A stretch of 64,000 bases of DNA from Chryseobacterium sp. Leaf201 (GCF_001421435.1 NZ_LMKA01000002.1:20910-84909); one strand, 5' to 3'; positions 8,247-17,890 are shown, counted from the first letter of the stretch. Made by a program: numbers and translations. Notes: a model not told the origin generated them from the letters alone.

Positions 8247-8442
8247 GTTCCGGAATTTTAAAATGTCACATCACTTCTCTCCTGATTTGAGCCAGGATCG
8301 TAGGGTCCTGTATTTCACTGTCTTTTGCCAATAACAAGACTTTAGACAGCACTTCAGCAGATTTCGGGTCATCATCCGCGAAAGGTAAAAACAGTCTTCC
8401 CCTGTGCTGGGAATGAACAGCAAGAATCGATAAATATTTCCC
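8219..8442 (-). repeat. 223-bp direct repeat, copy B (intact gene tail)
   Basis: Partner of 6061-6283; the repeated unit runs from the terminator hairpin into the last 58 codons of the intact DUF4132 gene. This copy is one base longer (an extra A at about 8263) and carries the functional gene end. Confidence 0.9.
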
Positions 8443-11400
8443 CGGGACCTGATGCACAACGGCACTGCCCAAATGCACGCTGTATTCTGCCATCTGCCCT
8501 TTAATCAATACATGGGATCCTTCAATGCTTATATTATCCAGCTTAAATAATCTTGCCGTTTCCTCCATCAATACAGCCCTCATTTCAACAGATGAATGGC
8601 TGGCTTCCGGGTCTACTCCACCTACATGGGCCACGGAAACCACCAAATCTATATCCCGCATCACTTCTGAAAACACCCGGGGATCAATTTCTTCAAAAGG
8701 AATATTTTTATAATCTTTTAAAGAATGGAATTCTATAGTTTCCAGTGTCGGACTTTCCACGTCAGCCGGTGAAAACCAATCTGCCACAGCATAGAGCTTT
8801 ACCTGAAAGCCTTCTTTATGATAAACTTTTTGCAGTCCTTCTTCATAATCCACTTTCCAGCCTCTTGTTTTTAATAACGCCAATGCCTGTTTCGGCTGAA
8901 TCTGATGTCCTGCATAACGGCGGGATATTGATTTTTCCTGCAGTTCATCCGGTGTAGGAACATACAGCTCCCTGAAAACCTGTTTAAACGGCTGAACCAG
9001 TCTTTCTTTGAAGCAATAATGCTGAAAATCGCTCCAGACAGAATGTTGATGGAGATCTACACAGTGGGCAATTCTCAATGTACTTTCATCGTTCAGTTCA
9101 TGAATTTCACCCTGGGCGTCTAACAGATTCCCACCATGATAAAATCCTATCTTACTGTTGTCTGAAATAAATAACAGTTTCTCCAGATGTTTTACAATAA
9201 CCGGATGCTCAAAAAGGTTTTTAATTTCAGCATAGAAGAACTTATCGCCTCTGATCATTGCTTCCTCCAATCCTTTTCGGGAGCGGGACCATTGTTCACG
9301 CATGATTTTACGGTGATTTCCCAACTCTACAACCGCTTTATCTTTTTTAATTTTCGGAGGAATGGATTTCAGCTGTTTATCGTCTCTGAAAACCACCAAT
9401 TCAGCTTTTCCGCTATCTTCTATAATTAAACCAACGGTAACCCCGTCAATAGTTACCTGGGTCTCTTTTGATAAAAGATTCTGAATCTGCCTGGTTTCCA
9501 TCGCCCAGGTTAACCGGATCGGATCCGGATATCCTGCATTTCTGGCTAAGTTTTCTAAAGCAACACGAATTGCCAGCGCCTCACTCGCCTGTTTCATTGA
9601 ACCGAATTCTTTGCTTTCTTTCTTGAATTGCTGAATATATTCGTACCGGTTTAAAACATCTTTCTCAGGATTTGTCTTGCTTAAAGGGACAAGTCCGTAC
9701 ACCCGAAGGTAATCCTGGTCACGCTTGTCTTTTACTTTTGTGGTTACCTCTTTTATTTTTAAATCGCCTGTTAAGGTATCCGAATATAACTTGGCCCTTC
9801 TGTGGCCGTTTCCTTCAGAAATATATTTTGCCGATTCATACAACATTTCCCAACGGGCTTTTCCCAATTCCCGGTAAGCTTCTGTAAACCAGTCTTTATC
9901 CACCGCTCCATCCTGAAACTCCTGAACATCAACGGAAGAATATTTAGCCACTTCACTTTCAAGACTTGAATTCTGAGCCTGATAAGAACCCGTTTTTGTA
10001 TGGGCATGCATCCACCAGATGGCAGAATCCAGACCTTTCCAGCCTAAATAATTACTGATGAACTTCTGCCACTGCGGAGCATATACCGCAGCCTGGATCA
10101 GGCGAAGCTCCGCAATTTTTTCTTTTTTCATCATTTCGTTAAATGATTCCTGCGTATCACTTTCCAAAGGATAACAGTTCGACAAAAGATAAGAAAACAG
10201 CTTTTGCTTCGTCATACTTTCACTGCCATAACTGAATATATAATTCGCATATAAATTTGACTTCCCTAATCCTCTTAAAATCTGTACGAATCGTTCAGCG
10301 CCGTATATCGTCTGGAATTCCTGTACAAAGTGAGAAACGGCAGTGCCGGCATCCCCACGAATAAGTTCTATATCCAGAAATTTATTCTGTATTTCATCAA
10401 TCACAGGCTTTAAGAAAGTGAATATGTCCAGATATTTTTCGTTGTGATGATAGAATTTCGTTGTTGTAAGATCTCTGATGGCTCTTTCTGCTGTGAAAAT
10501 CCCTTCATACAGTTCATTTTTGGTAATAATTTTTAATTCATAAGCCTTTCCGAATAAATAGAAAGCAGGCACCGTATGCTGTATGTTTTCTTTCAATCCG
10601 TTAAACTGCATCCATCGGTATAAATTCCAGACTTTTACAAATTGCTCATCGCTTAGCTTTTTTAACGGAATGCCCTGCAAAAACACATTGAAAAAGCCTG
10701 AAGACTGCCATCCGTTTCCGGTATTACTGTAATAGTAGTCATTTTGTTTGGCCTTGTAGTTAATGATATCTTCGGGAAGATTAGCAAATAAAGTACTGCA
10801 GGCATCAATCAGAAAATCGGTCTTTTCTCTAAATGCAAATTTATATTCCAGAGACTCAAGGATGCTTTTAACCGGGCTATTCCAGTAATAATCGTTTTTA
10901 AGAGGATTAGGAATAACATCTTTATAATAGAATACATACTTTTCCAGAAAATCCCTGAACTTTTTACGGTCACAGCTTTCAACAAACGTAAGTAAAAACA
11001 GATCTCTCGGCTCCAGCTTAGAATCTTTATACCACTGTTCCCAAACTTCATACAGGGGATAATTTTCCGTTAGCTGTTCCGGTGTGAAGCCTTCAGTTTT
11101 ATTTTTTATCTGGCGGAAATTATTTCCTAACAGCACTTTTATTACTGAATCGTTCCAGTCTTCAACTTCATATTCGTAATCTTTATATTCAAGGAATAAA
11201 TCATTCAGCTTTTTTAATTCTTTTTTAATATGGTCCAAAGGCTGCGTAAAACCGTATGTATCTTTTTCCGTTGCTTTTGCATAGACCGAATCGGCTTCTA
11301 CTTTTGGCAGTTCATATTTTGATTTTACAGAAGGATCATAAAAACCGAATCCGTTTTCGGCAGAAAGAATTTCCTTGTCTTCGGAAGGGTTGATCTGATC

Positions 11401-13302
11401 CAGCAAGCTTCTTTCCCTATCTGAAATCTTTGTTTTTTCAGCATATTGCATCGTCCAATTTTTAATCTCACCGGACAGCCTTTTATCCTTCTGAAGCTGA
11501 AGCATAATATCTAAAGAAGCGGTTCTTTGCTCAATATCACCTTTAACCGTTAATTCATCTGCCAATGGCATCAATACAGAATCTTCCTGCTTCATCATCA
11601 ATTCGATCAGTTTTTTACGGAGTGTTCCGCCTTTTCTTTTAAATAAATCAAATAAGCTCAGCGCTTCTTCTTTATTTAGAGGATTCTGCTGTAAAACATT
11701 GATTCCTGACGCAACCAACGATTCTCCTCTGTCTCTGATAATTTTAAAGGCAAATTCTTTTTGGAAGGGCGTTACGGATTTTTTCTTTTTCTCAAAATTG
11801 TAGGAATAAGAATAACAGTAGAAATCGCCTAAAAGGTTTCTTGTTAACTGCTCTCTTAAAGCTAAATCAAACTGATCGAAATAAGACAATATCAAATCCA
11901 GCTTTTCATTGTCTTCTCCTACCAGATAGAACATTGAGGCATAAAAATCACTCTTCCTGAATGCCGCATGAAGCCATGAAAAAACCTTGCCTTCGAATTT
12001 TTTTTCCTTAACCTCAGTTTTCTGGATTAATTCATGAATTTTTTCAAAGAAATCCGGGTAGTCTTTATTATTGATGAAAAATTTAGAATCTACATTTACG
12101 CTTAACAACGCAGACATCGGCTGCCCTGCAAAAGCCAGAACCTGTACATCACCATCCAGAACAGCTTTGTAATACAGGGGCATCTGAATATAAGGATCTC
12201 CGGTTTCCGCAGCGAACTTTATGGCCAGACATTTCTTTTCGATATTGCCTTTATCAAACAGCTGATGCAGATACGGAACTGTCTGTTCCACATCCCAGAC
12301 ACCCTGAACCCAGAGCGCCATATAGACTTCATTATTGTTTTTACTCTTTACAGCTTCAGAAATTTGTCCGGGATTGTTAAAGTAAGTATTGGCCAGCGAA
12401 ACAATATTTTTAACAACAGTTTCTTTTTCAGATTCCCAGCCAAGGCCTGTCCAGGTTCCGATAGCCCTTACAACAGATGAAAAACGGGTCAGTTTATTTT
12501 CAACAATTACATTCGTCAGGTATTGCAAAGCCTGTGTATTGGTTTCATCGAGAGCTTCTAAAACAGTCTGCCGTAAACCTTCCTGCCGCTGGGCAGCCAA
12601 TAAGAGTTTTTCTACCAATTCCCAACAATGCTTCTGCTCGCTGTTCAGTAAAGCCTTTATAATATTTTGTGAAACTTTTCCTTCAGGGTGTTTATTGAAA
12701 ATAATATCTTCAATCAACTGATAAATGTCTTTATTTCCTGTATCAATTGCCGCCGACCAAATATAAAACTGGCTCATGTTATTAGACAACTGGGTATCAT
12801 AGATGATCTGCTCTTCCAACGAAATATCATAGGACTCATATCCCGAACTGTAAGAATAGATACTTGGAAGTTCCAGCAAAGTTCTCATTAAATTAACCTG
12901 ATTCAGCAGAGCAAACCTTTCATTATTCGGTGCACGGAATGAACGGCGGTCATAACCTGTCTGGTACATTTTGAAAGGCATTTTGTTCCATGCATATTTT
13001 ACCAGATCTGCCTTATCGCCAAAGAAATACACCAATAAATCATAGTAATCTTTATCTTCCCAGATATTGCTTTTAATATATTCCTTTGCTTTTTCAGCTG
13101 CTGAGGAGCCTAATGTAGGAGGTTCATAATGATCATTCTTGCCCAGAAGCAGCAATCCGAATTCTGCAACTTCCTTTTTTAGTTTAGGTTTAGAAAAAAG
13201 TTTGGATAGCAATCCTTTTTCTGCCTGTTCCTTCAGATCTTTTTTTAAGTTCCTGTGGTAATCGACAATTTTTTTCGATTTTAATTTTTCGCTGATTTCC
13301 AT
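8266..13302 (-). CDS. Giant DUF4132 (MolR/YehI-like) protein
   Basis: A 1678-residue cytoplasmic protein with no signal peptide or membrane segments. The N-terminal two thirds are helical, with repeat-like stretches that look like HEAT/ARM solenoid, for example LLNSEQKHCWELVEKLLL and VLAFAGQPMSALLS. The C-terminal part (about 1240-1678) matches what I know of DUF4132: RLTWAMETRQIQNLL near its start, then a DLHQHSVW segment and HVGGVDPEASHSSVEMR, a highly conserved stretch before the end. Family members include E. coli YehI and MolR; no biochemical function is established. It starts 26 nt after the 144-residue gene and is presumably co-transcribed with it. Its 3' end is duplicated at 6061-6283. 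Confidence 0.85.
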   Translation of the reverse strand: MEISEKLKSKKIVDYHRNLKKDLKEQAEKGLLSKLFSKPKLKKEVAEFGLLLLGKNDHYEPPTLGSSAAEKAKEYIKSNIWEDKDYYDLLVYFFGDKADLVKYAWNKMPFKMYQTGYDRRSFRAPNNERFALLNQVNLMRTLLELPSIYSYSSGYESYDISLEEQIIYDTQLSNNMSQFYIWSAAIDTGNKDIYQLIEDIIFNKHPEGKVSQNIIKALLNSEQKHCWELVEKLLLAAQRQEGLRQTVLEALDETNTQALQYLTNVIVENKLTRFSSVVRAIGTWTGLGWESEKETVVKNIVSLANTYFNNPGQISEAVKSKNNNEVYMALWVQGVWDVEQTVPYLHQLFDKGNIEKKCLAIKFAAETGDPYIQMPLYYKAVLDGDVQVLAFAGQPMSALLSVNVDSKFFINNKDYPDFFEKIHELIQKTEVKEKKFEGKVFSWLHAAFRKSDFYASMFYLVGEDNEKLDLILSYFDQFDLALREQLTRNLLGDFYCYSYSYNFEKKKKSVTPFQKEFAFKIIRDRGESLVASGINVLQQNPLNKEEALSLFDLFKRKGGTLRKKLIELMMKQEDSVLMPLADELTVKGDIEQRTASLDIMLQLQKDKRLSGEIKNWTMQYAEKTKISDRERSLLDQINPSEDKEILSAENGFGFYDPSVKSKYELPKVEADSVYAKATEKDTYGFTQPLDHIKKELKKLNDLFLEYKDYEYEVEDWNDSVIKVLLGNNFRQIKNKTEGFTPEQLTENYPLYEVWEQWYKDSKLEPRDLFLLTFVESCDRKKFRDFLEKYVFYYKDVIPNPLKNDYYWNSPVKSILESLEYKFAFREKTDFLIDACSTLFANLPEDIINYKAKQNDYYYSNTGNGWQSSGFFNVFLQGIPLKKLSDEQFVKVWNLYRWMQFNGLKENIQHTVPAFYLFGKAYELKIITKNELYEGIFTAERAIRDLTTTKFYHHNEKYLDIFTFLKPVIDEIQNKFLDIELIRGDAGTAVSHFVQEFQTIYGAERFVQILRGLGKSNLYANYIFSYGSESMTKQKLFSYLLSNCYPLESDTQESFNEMMKKEKIAELRLIQAAVYAPQWQKFISNYLGWKGLDSAIWWMHAHTKTGSYQAQNSSLESEVAKYSSVDVQEFQDGAVDKDWFTEAYRELGKARWEMLYESAKYISEGNGHRRAKLYSDTLTGDLKIKEVTTKVKDKRDQDYLRVYGLVPLSKTNPEKDVLNRYEYIQQFKKESKEFGSMKQASEALAIRVALENLARNAGYPDPIRLTWAMETRQIQNLLSKETQVTIDGVTVGLIIEDSGKAELVVFRDDKQLKSIPPKIKKDKAVVELGNHRKIMREQWSRSRKGLEEAMIRGDKFFYAEIKNLFEHPVIVKHLEKLLFISDNSKIGFYHGGNLLDAQGEIHELNDESTLRIAHCVDLHQHSVWSDFQHYCFKERLVQPFKQVFRELYVPTPDELQEKSISRRYAGHQIQPKQALALLKTRGWKVDYEEGLQKVYHKEGFQVKLYAVADWFSPADVESPTLETIEFHSLKDYKNIPFEEIDPRVFSEVMRDIDLVVSVAHVGGVDPEASHSSVEMRAVLMEETARLFKLDNISIEGSHVLIKGQMAEYSVHLGSAVVHQVPGKYLSILAVHSQHRGRLFLPFADDDPKSAEVLSKVLLLAKDSEIQDPTILAQIRREVM

Positions 13303-13328
13303 TGATGTTGTGATTTAGTGTATTATAA

Positions 13329-13763
13329 TTACCAATAGCTTCCTGACAAAAAGGTGAGCCGGATAAAAGTAAAGGTATATTGTAAATTTAAGTCGATGAT
13401 CTGTGTAAGACTTTCAATAGGTTCGTCGTTATAAAAAACAGCAAACATACCGTCTTCAAAAGCCTGAATCGCATTTTCCTGTGCTTTTTGCAGATCTGCT
13501 CTTTTTTGATTATAAATGCTCCCAAAACCAACCTTTCCCGTATCTGTTAAGATATTCAGATAATTTTCCTGCGGGATTTTGGAAAGGTCTTCATCTTCCA
13601 GCTCAAATGATTTTGTATTGAATGCTGTCACCTGCTGTTGCACAACCCGTTGTAAAAGATGTTCTAATGAAATATGACTTTCGTGATGCGCAATTTCAAT
13701 ACTTTGCTCTGCAAGAACAGGATGCTTCCTGCCCAGTTGTTTTACAGTGACTTTTATTTCCAT
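13329..13763 (-). CDS. Conserved hypothetical partner of the DUF4132 gene
   Basis: A 144-residue soluble protein without a signal peptide; I do not recognise a named domain. The N-terminal half looks like beta strands around a histidine-rich segment (IEIAHHESHISLEHLL). A helical, charged middle (NQKRADLQKAQENAIQAF) and a C-terminal strand pair follow. It lies 26 nt upstream of the DUF4132 gene on the same strand, so the two are probably one operon and the products may interact. The upstream 13764-14046 region contains a TATTTTTG box at 13923-13930, too distant to assign with confidence. Confidence 0.7.
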   Translation of the reverse strand: MEIKVTVKQLGRKHPVLAEQSIEIAHHESHISLEHLLQRVVQQQVTAFNTKSFELEDEDLSKIPQENYLNILTDTGKVGFGSIYNQKRADLQKAQENAIQAFEDGMFAVFYNDEPIESLTQIIDLNLQYTFTFIRLTFLSGSYW

Positions 13764-14050
13764 ATATCTTGTAGATTGTAATTCTAAAAATAGGAAAATA
13801 TTTTCACTACCACATTTTACAATTCTCAGTTATTTATAATCATAAACAGATTTGTAAGGGATGACTGCAGTAAAAATTCTTTTTTGAAAAAAAAGATGGC
13901 AATGAAATGCAGGAAACAGCGCCAAAAATAGAATTTAAATAATTATCTATTCGCTTAAATTATATATCCGAATCAGCTGTACGGAAGATTTTTTAGAATT
14001 TTTGAAAATAATAGAATGGAACACGCTTTCAAAAGATGTATGAAATAAAA

Positions 14051-14077
14051 AAAGCATACTTTAAAAGTATGCTTTTT
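14051..14077 (-). terminator. Terminator after tRNA-His
   Basis: AAGCATACT and AGTATGCTT pair over a short loop; on the minus strand a run of seven T follows. It lies immediately downstream of the tRNA. Confidence 0.85.
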
Positions 14078-14079
14078 AG

Positions 14080-14154
<75 letters not shown>

Positions 14155-14166
14155 GTTTTGTGAGTG

Positions 14167-14174
14167 CAAATATA
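14167..14174 (-). promoter_or_regulatory. -7 box for tRNA-His
   Basis: TATATTTG on the minus strand, 12 nt before the tRNA 5' end. The proximity is what is expected for a stable-RNA promoter. It also lies within the 35 nt after the bshB1 stop codon. Confidence 0.6.
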
Positions 14175-14189
14175 GGAAATGTTTTTTAA

Positions 14190-14909
14190 TTACCAAACAA
14201 TTCCGTCAAAATTTTTCATCGCAATCAGCTTCTCAGACGTAAATCCCTCAGCATAAGTCACTCCCGATAACCGTCCTAAATCCTGAGCACGGTACGTGAG
14301 GCTTTCAAAAAAATCCTTTGAAGTAATTGGTGTTTCCGGCTCTTTTGAAGTCGGGTCATAAAACTGGGTTTTGTATGCCATACAGGCTTCAATTTTCTTA
14401 TCCAGATGCTCAGAAATGTCGATTACAAATTCCGGTTCAATATTTTTCCACTGGATATAATGAAAAATCAGTTTCGGTCTCCACACCTCCTGGTTTTCTC
14501 CATCCAAAATTGTTTCTATTTTTCTCAGTCCGGCTAAAAAGCACGCATCCGAGACTAATTTCGCTGCTTTTGCATGATCCGGATGTCGGTCATCAATTGC
14601 ATTGGCCAAAACGATTTCCGGGCGGTATTTGCGTACCATTTTTACGATCTCCATCTGGTATTCTTCAGAATTTGTCAAAAACCCATCTTTCATCCCAAGA
14701 TTTTCCCTTGCTAAAACACCAAGAATTTTTGTGGATGCTGCTGCTTCCTCTTTTCTGGTCTCATCAGTTCCGCGGGTTCCGAGTTCTCCTTTGGTAAGGT
14801 CAACAATAACACAAATTTTTCCTTCTGAAACCATTTTCGCTATTGTTCCGCCACAACCCAGCTCCACATCATCCGGATGGGCACCGAATGCAAGTATATC
14901 TGTCTTCAT
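14190..14909 (-). CDS. bshB1: Bacillithiol biosynthesis deacetylase BshB1
   Basis: A LmbE/PIG-L-type zinc deacetylase of 239 residues. It removes the acetyl group from GlcNAc-malate to give GlcN-malate, the second step of bacillithiol synthesis. The zinc site is visible as AHPDD (residues 10-14) and a later HPDHAKA histidine motif. GELGTRGT and the YRAQDLGR near the C-terminus are typical of the BshB1 subgroup. It implies that the cell uses bacillithiol as its low-molecular-weight thiol. It is a single gene; TATCTTTG at 14998-15005 is a likely promoter with a leader of about 80 nt. Confidence 0.93.
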   Translation of the reverse strand: MKTDILAFGAHPDDVELGCGGTIAKMVSEGKICVIVDLTKGELGTRGTDETRKEEAAASTKILGVLARENLGMKDGFLTNSEEYQMEIVKMVRKYRPEIVLANAIDDRHPDHAKAAKLVSDACFLAGLRKIETILDGENQEVWRPKLIFHYIQWKNIEPEFVIDISEHLDKKIEACMAYKTQFYDPTSKEPETPITSKDFFESLTYRAQDLGRLSGVTYAEGFTSEKLIAMKNFDGIVW

Positions 14910-14997
14910 CTGTTATTTTTATTTTTAATTGGTCAAATGGAACGCCCAGTTAATTCCTTTATTTTAAGATTCATTAATTTCCGGCGTTTCATATTTT

Positions 14998-15005
14998 CAA
15001 AGATA
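14998..15005 (-). promoter_or_regulatory. -7 box for bshB1
   Basis: TATCTTTG on the minus strand, just after the terminator of the upstream TPR gene. It would give bshB1 its own transcript with a leader of about 80-85 nt. Confidence 0.5.
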
Positions 15006-15019
15006 AGATTTAAACAAAA

Positions 15020-15046
15020 ACTTCCCAAACTTAATGTTTGGGAAGT
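15020..15046 (-). terminator. Terminator after the TPR gene
   Basis: ACTTCCCAAAC and GTTTGGGAAGT form an 11-bp perfect stem with a 5-nt loop. The minus strand continues into TTTTTGTTT. It ends the small membrane protein / PstS-like / TPR unit. Confidence 0.85.
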
Positions 15047-15068
15047 CAATATTATAATAAGACTAAAA

Positions 15069-16739
15069 TTATTTATTAATCTCAGCGTTCAGTTTTACGG
15101 CATCCTGATACGTAGGATCCAACTGTACTGATTTTGCTACATATTCTTTGGCTTTTGCCTGATCAGAATCTTTAGACAGATAAGCTACTGCAAAATAAGC
15201 ATACGCTAATGTCTGCTTGTTGGCCTCAACTTCTGCAGGTTTTACCGTGCTGATATACTTTTCATAAGCCATTTTAGCGGCATCATTGTTAGCTGCCTGC
15301 TGATAAGAATATCCTAAGCTGTAATATCCGGGAGCCCAGTCAGGAAGAAGCGCATTCATCTTCTGCCATGTCATAATAGCCCCGTTCCAGTTTTTTGCGT
15401 CCTGATATGCAGTTGCCAGCTTAAACAGTGAATCTGAATCCTGAGCATTGGCTGCTACCTTCTGTTTCAGACCTTCAATTGTCGGGTTTGTAGGCCCGGC
15501 ATCTACATCAGACTGAGAAGCTCCGCCTCCTGCAATTTTCACCAATTCCATATCCCACTTCAGGGTTTCGTCTTTTGCTGCTTTTGCAATTCCTACTTTC
15601 TGCTGTGCTTCAGTCATTAAAGCAGTTTTTTTAGCTGCATCCTTTTCTGTTTTTGCCAGACCGGCAGCAATTAGCCCCTGTAATCCCTGATCGGCAGGCT
15701 GAACTCTTGATTTTTCTGCCTGTGAAATGAAATTATCAAGGTTTTGCTTTGCTTCTGCATAGTTTCCGTCCGCATACAACTGATAAGCTCTTAACTTAAA
15801 TTTAATAGGATCATTGATCTTATCAAAGATTTTATCTAACACCTGCTTAGAGTTTGCATAATCTTCATTGGTAAAATAAAGCTTGGCAATCTCTAATTGA
15901 GTGTAAGGATCTTCATCAGCATATTTCGTGTAATTGATCAAATCCTGAGTCGCTTTTGCATTCTGCTGGTATCTGATATCATATGCTGCCAAGGCCTTAT
16001 AAGCCGGTGCATACGTCGGATCAGTAGCAATTGCTTTGTCTATGCTTGTTTTAGCCTGCTGCCATTGTTGTGCTGCCATCCATAATGTCCCGATTCTTGT
16101 ATATACGGAAGCTTTATTCTTCGCTAAAGGAAGTGCCTTGTCATACGCAGTCATAGCGTCTCCTGGCATTCTCTTTAATCTGTATGCATCACCCAGTGTA
16201 TAGTAGTAATATGCAGGAACTTCTTTTCTCTGAGCTCTTTCGATGGCTTTATTCAGAAACTGAATGGCAAGATCAGGAGAGTTGTTCTTTTCAAATAATG
16301 TCAAAGCTTCAGCAGCCCTGAACAATACTTCTGCATCTTTCTCTCTTGAATCACTTACAATCTTCTGAATTTCAGCAATTGCATTCTTATCACCTTTTCC
16401 AAGTTTAACCGTTGCTAAACCAATTTTATTTAAATAACTTTTGCTGTCTGCAGCAATACCTTTATTAAAGCTGTCGGTTGCTGCCGCAAAATCAGGCTCA
16501 CCCTGCTTTAAGTAAGTATTTCCTAAGTAAAAATAATTCTCAGCAGTTGGTGCTGAAGCAATCATGTTCGTAAAATTAGTTTTTGCCTGGGCATACTTGT
16601 CGCTATCCATACTGTTAATTCCATCCTGTACCGTCTGTGCAAAAGCAAAGTTGGTAAAAAACACCACAGCTGCTCCAAAAGCAATCTTTTTTACATTCAT
16701 ATTCATTATATCTTTCATTTTTTTATTTATAATTGACAT
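15069..16739 (-). CDS. Periplasmic tetratricopeptide-repeat protein
   Basis: Up to 556 residues. The signal peptide (VKKIAFGAAVVFF then FAFAQ) begins at about residue 14, so the true start is probably one of the internal methionines (about 16718 or 16706) rather than 16739. The mature part is almost entirely TPR helices, for example AENYFYLGNTYLKQG, AYYYYTLGDAYRLK and APGYYSLGYSYQQA, ending with a last repeat DPTYQDAVKLNAEINK. TPR solenoids are protein-binding scaffolds. Its place directly after a PstS-like lipoprotein and the ExbB/ExbD/TonB genes suggests a role in envelope energy transduction or stress, as this gene order recurs in flavobacteria. The specific partner is unknown. Confidence 0.88.
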   Translation of the reverse strand: MSIINKKMKDIMNMNVKKIAFGAAVVFFTNFAFAQTVQDGINSMDSDKYAQAKTNFTNMIASAPTAENYFYLGNTYLKQGEPDFAAATDSFNKGIAADSKSYLNKIGLATVKLGKGDKNAIAEIQKIVSDSREKDAEVLFRAAEALTLFEKNNSPDLAIQFLNKAIERAQRKEVPAYYYYTLGDAYRLKRMPGDAMTAYDKALPLAKNKASVYTRIGTLWMAAQQWQQAKTSIDKAIATDPTYAPAYKALAAYDIRYQQNAKATQDLINYTKYADEDPYTQLEIAKLYFTNEDYANSKQVLDKIFDKINDPIKFKLRAYQLYADGNYAEAKQNLDNFISQAEKSRVQPADQGLQGLIAAGLAKTEKDAAKKTALMTEAQQKVGIAKAAKDETLKWDMELVKIAGGGASQSDVDAGPTNPTIEGLKQKVAANAQDSDSLFKLATAYQDAKNWNGAIMTWQKMNALLPDWAPGYYSLGYSYQQAANNDAAKMAYEKYISTVKPAEVEANKQTLAYAYFAVAYLSKDSDQAKAKEYVAKSVQLDPTYQDAVKLNAEINK

Positions 16740-16806
16740 TATATGTCCACAATTTCCAGACCAAAATAATATATTTATCTGGGTTACAGATACACTTTAA
16801 TACTTT

Positions 16807-17679
16807 TTAACGCATTTGGACTTCTCTTCTGTAGATATTGTAAGGCTGCAAACCTTCTTTTTCCACAATCATCTGTCCCAGCTGCGTACATGAATACCTG
16901 ATGAACCCATTAGCTAGATTAAAATTTCCCTCATTAGTTAAAAAGTACAGAACTCTTGTGAAAGGATAATTCATCGTTCGCAGGTTTCCGGCATCTGCTG
17001 TATACTGTTTGCCTTTGTATTCAACAGGCAGAATCTTAACCATACTTTTCAGCTTTTCAGACTCTTTGTCATAGGGGCGGCTGAATGTATTAAGGCCGAT
17101 AACACCTATTTTACCGGGATATTTATTAAGATCTTCAATGACATTCTTACTTCCGGGAATAATGGAAAACTTCAACTCCTTGGGCTGTTTTTTAAGCTTT
17201 TGGGCTATAAAATTCAGATTGCTGGAATTGGCTCCGTCAAAAATAAAAGCTTTATCATCAGACTGCATTCCCTGTGTTATTTCTTCTATGGAAATACTTT
17301 CTCTTGGTGAATCTTTAGGAACAACAAAAATAACGGCATCTGCCGCAAATTTCGCAGGCAGGAATTTCAGGTCTACCTGTTCTTCGTATGACTTTATTTC
17401 TTCTGCTGACAGATCTCTGGACATTACGATGATCTTTGCCTTATCTTTAAGCAAATCCAGAAAGCCTAAATCTTCCTTTTTGGTTACTACTTTAATTTTG
17501 GTTTCGGGATAATTGATCATATATCCTTCTGCCAAAGCTTCGGTAACACTTTTAAAGGATTCATCGGTAAGAATCGTCATTTCCCCTTTATGGTAAGACG
17601 GTGATTTTTCTTCTTTTTTACAGGCTGTTGCTATAATACTGAGGAAAAACAGCATGATAATTTTAGCACTATTTTTCAT
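16807..17679 (-). CDS. PstS-like substrate-binding lipoprotein
   Basis: A 290-residue lipoprotein with a lipobox ending in IIATAC (Cys about 20). It has a two-lobed periplasmic binding-protein fold of the PstS type: MTILTDESFKSVTEALAEGY at the start, a VFVVPKDSP-like hinge, and the GVIGLNTF segment. No PstA/PstB/PstC transporter genes are nearby, and the gene lies between a small membrane protein and a TPR protein downstream of tonB. It is therefore unlikely to be the binding protein of a normal phosphate transporter; it may sense a ligand or help the TonB system. It starts within the last 11 bp of the 65-residue gene, suggesting translational coupling. Confidence 0.82.
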   Translation of the reverse strand: MKNSAKIIMLFFLSIIATACKKEEKSPSYHKGEMTILTDESFKSVTEALAEGYMINYPETKIKVVTKKEDLGFLDLLKDKAKIIVMSRDLSAEEIKSYEEQVDLKFLPAKFAADAVIFVVPKDSPRESISIEEITQGMQSDDKAFIFDGANSSNLNFIAQKLKKQPKELKFSIIPGSKNVIEDLNKYPGKIGVIGLNTFSRPYDKESEKLKSMVKILPVEYKGKQYTADAGNLRTMNYPFTRVLYFLTNEGNFNLANGFIRYSCTQLGQMIVEKEGLQPYNIYRREVQMR

Positions 17680-17866
17680 CTCCCGAGTTTTTTATTCTTG
17701 TTACTGCCCTGTAAATTCTAAAAAGTCCGTAAAGGATAAGCAAAACACCCAGTGCGTATGCGATACCCGGTTCCAGAACTGTAAAGAAGAACTTATAAAG
17801 CATCACTACAACTCCCAGAACAATATAAAACAATCCCGTAATCAGGGATAACCAATTGAACATCAT
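17669..17866 (-). CDS. Small two-helix membrane protein
   Basis: A 65-residue protein with two predicted membrane helices (about residues 5-25 and 34-52) and a charged C-terminal tail (KNSGDEK). I do not recognise a named family. Small proteins at this position, between tonB and a PstS-like gene, recur in flavobacterial genomes as far as I recall. It overlaps the next gene by 11 bp. A TATTTTTG box (17871-17878) ends 4 nt before the start codon, so the transcript may be leaderless. The upstream tonB terminator separates it from the Exb operon. Confidence 0.75.
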   Translation of the reverse strand: MMFNWLSLITGLFYIVLGVVVMLYKFFFTVLEPGIAYALGVLLILYGLFRIYRAVTRIKNSGDEK

Positions 17867-17870
17867 ATAG

Positions 17871-17878
17871 CAAAAATA
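17871..17878 (-). promoter_or_regulatory. Internal -7 box between tonB and the small membrane protein gene
   Basis: TATTTTTG on the minus strand ends 4 nt before the start codon at 17866. It lies just downstream of the tonB hairpin, so it would restart transcription for the last three genes of the cluster. Confidence 0.5.
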
Positions 17879-17890
17879 CCAAAAAAAATA

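Noticed and set aside
14327..14797. 156-codon plus-strand frame opposite bshB1
   Set aside because: Antisense to a well-conserved enzyme, no domain features and no promoter.
16807..17679. PstS of a phosphate uptake system
   Set aside because: No pstC, pstA, pstB or phoU is adjacent; the context is the TonB motor cluster, so I call it PstS-like only.
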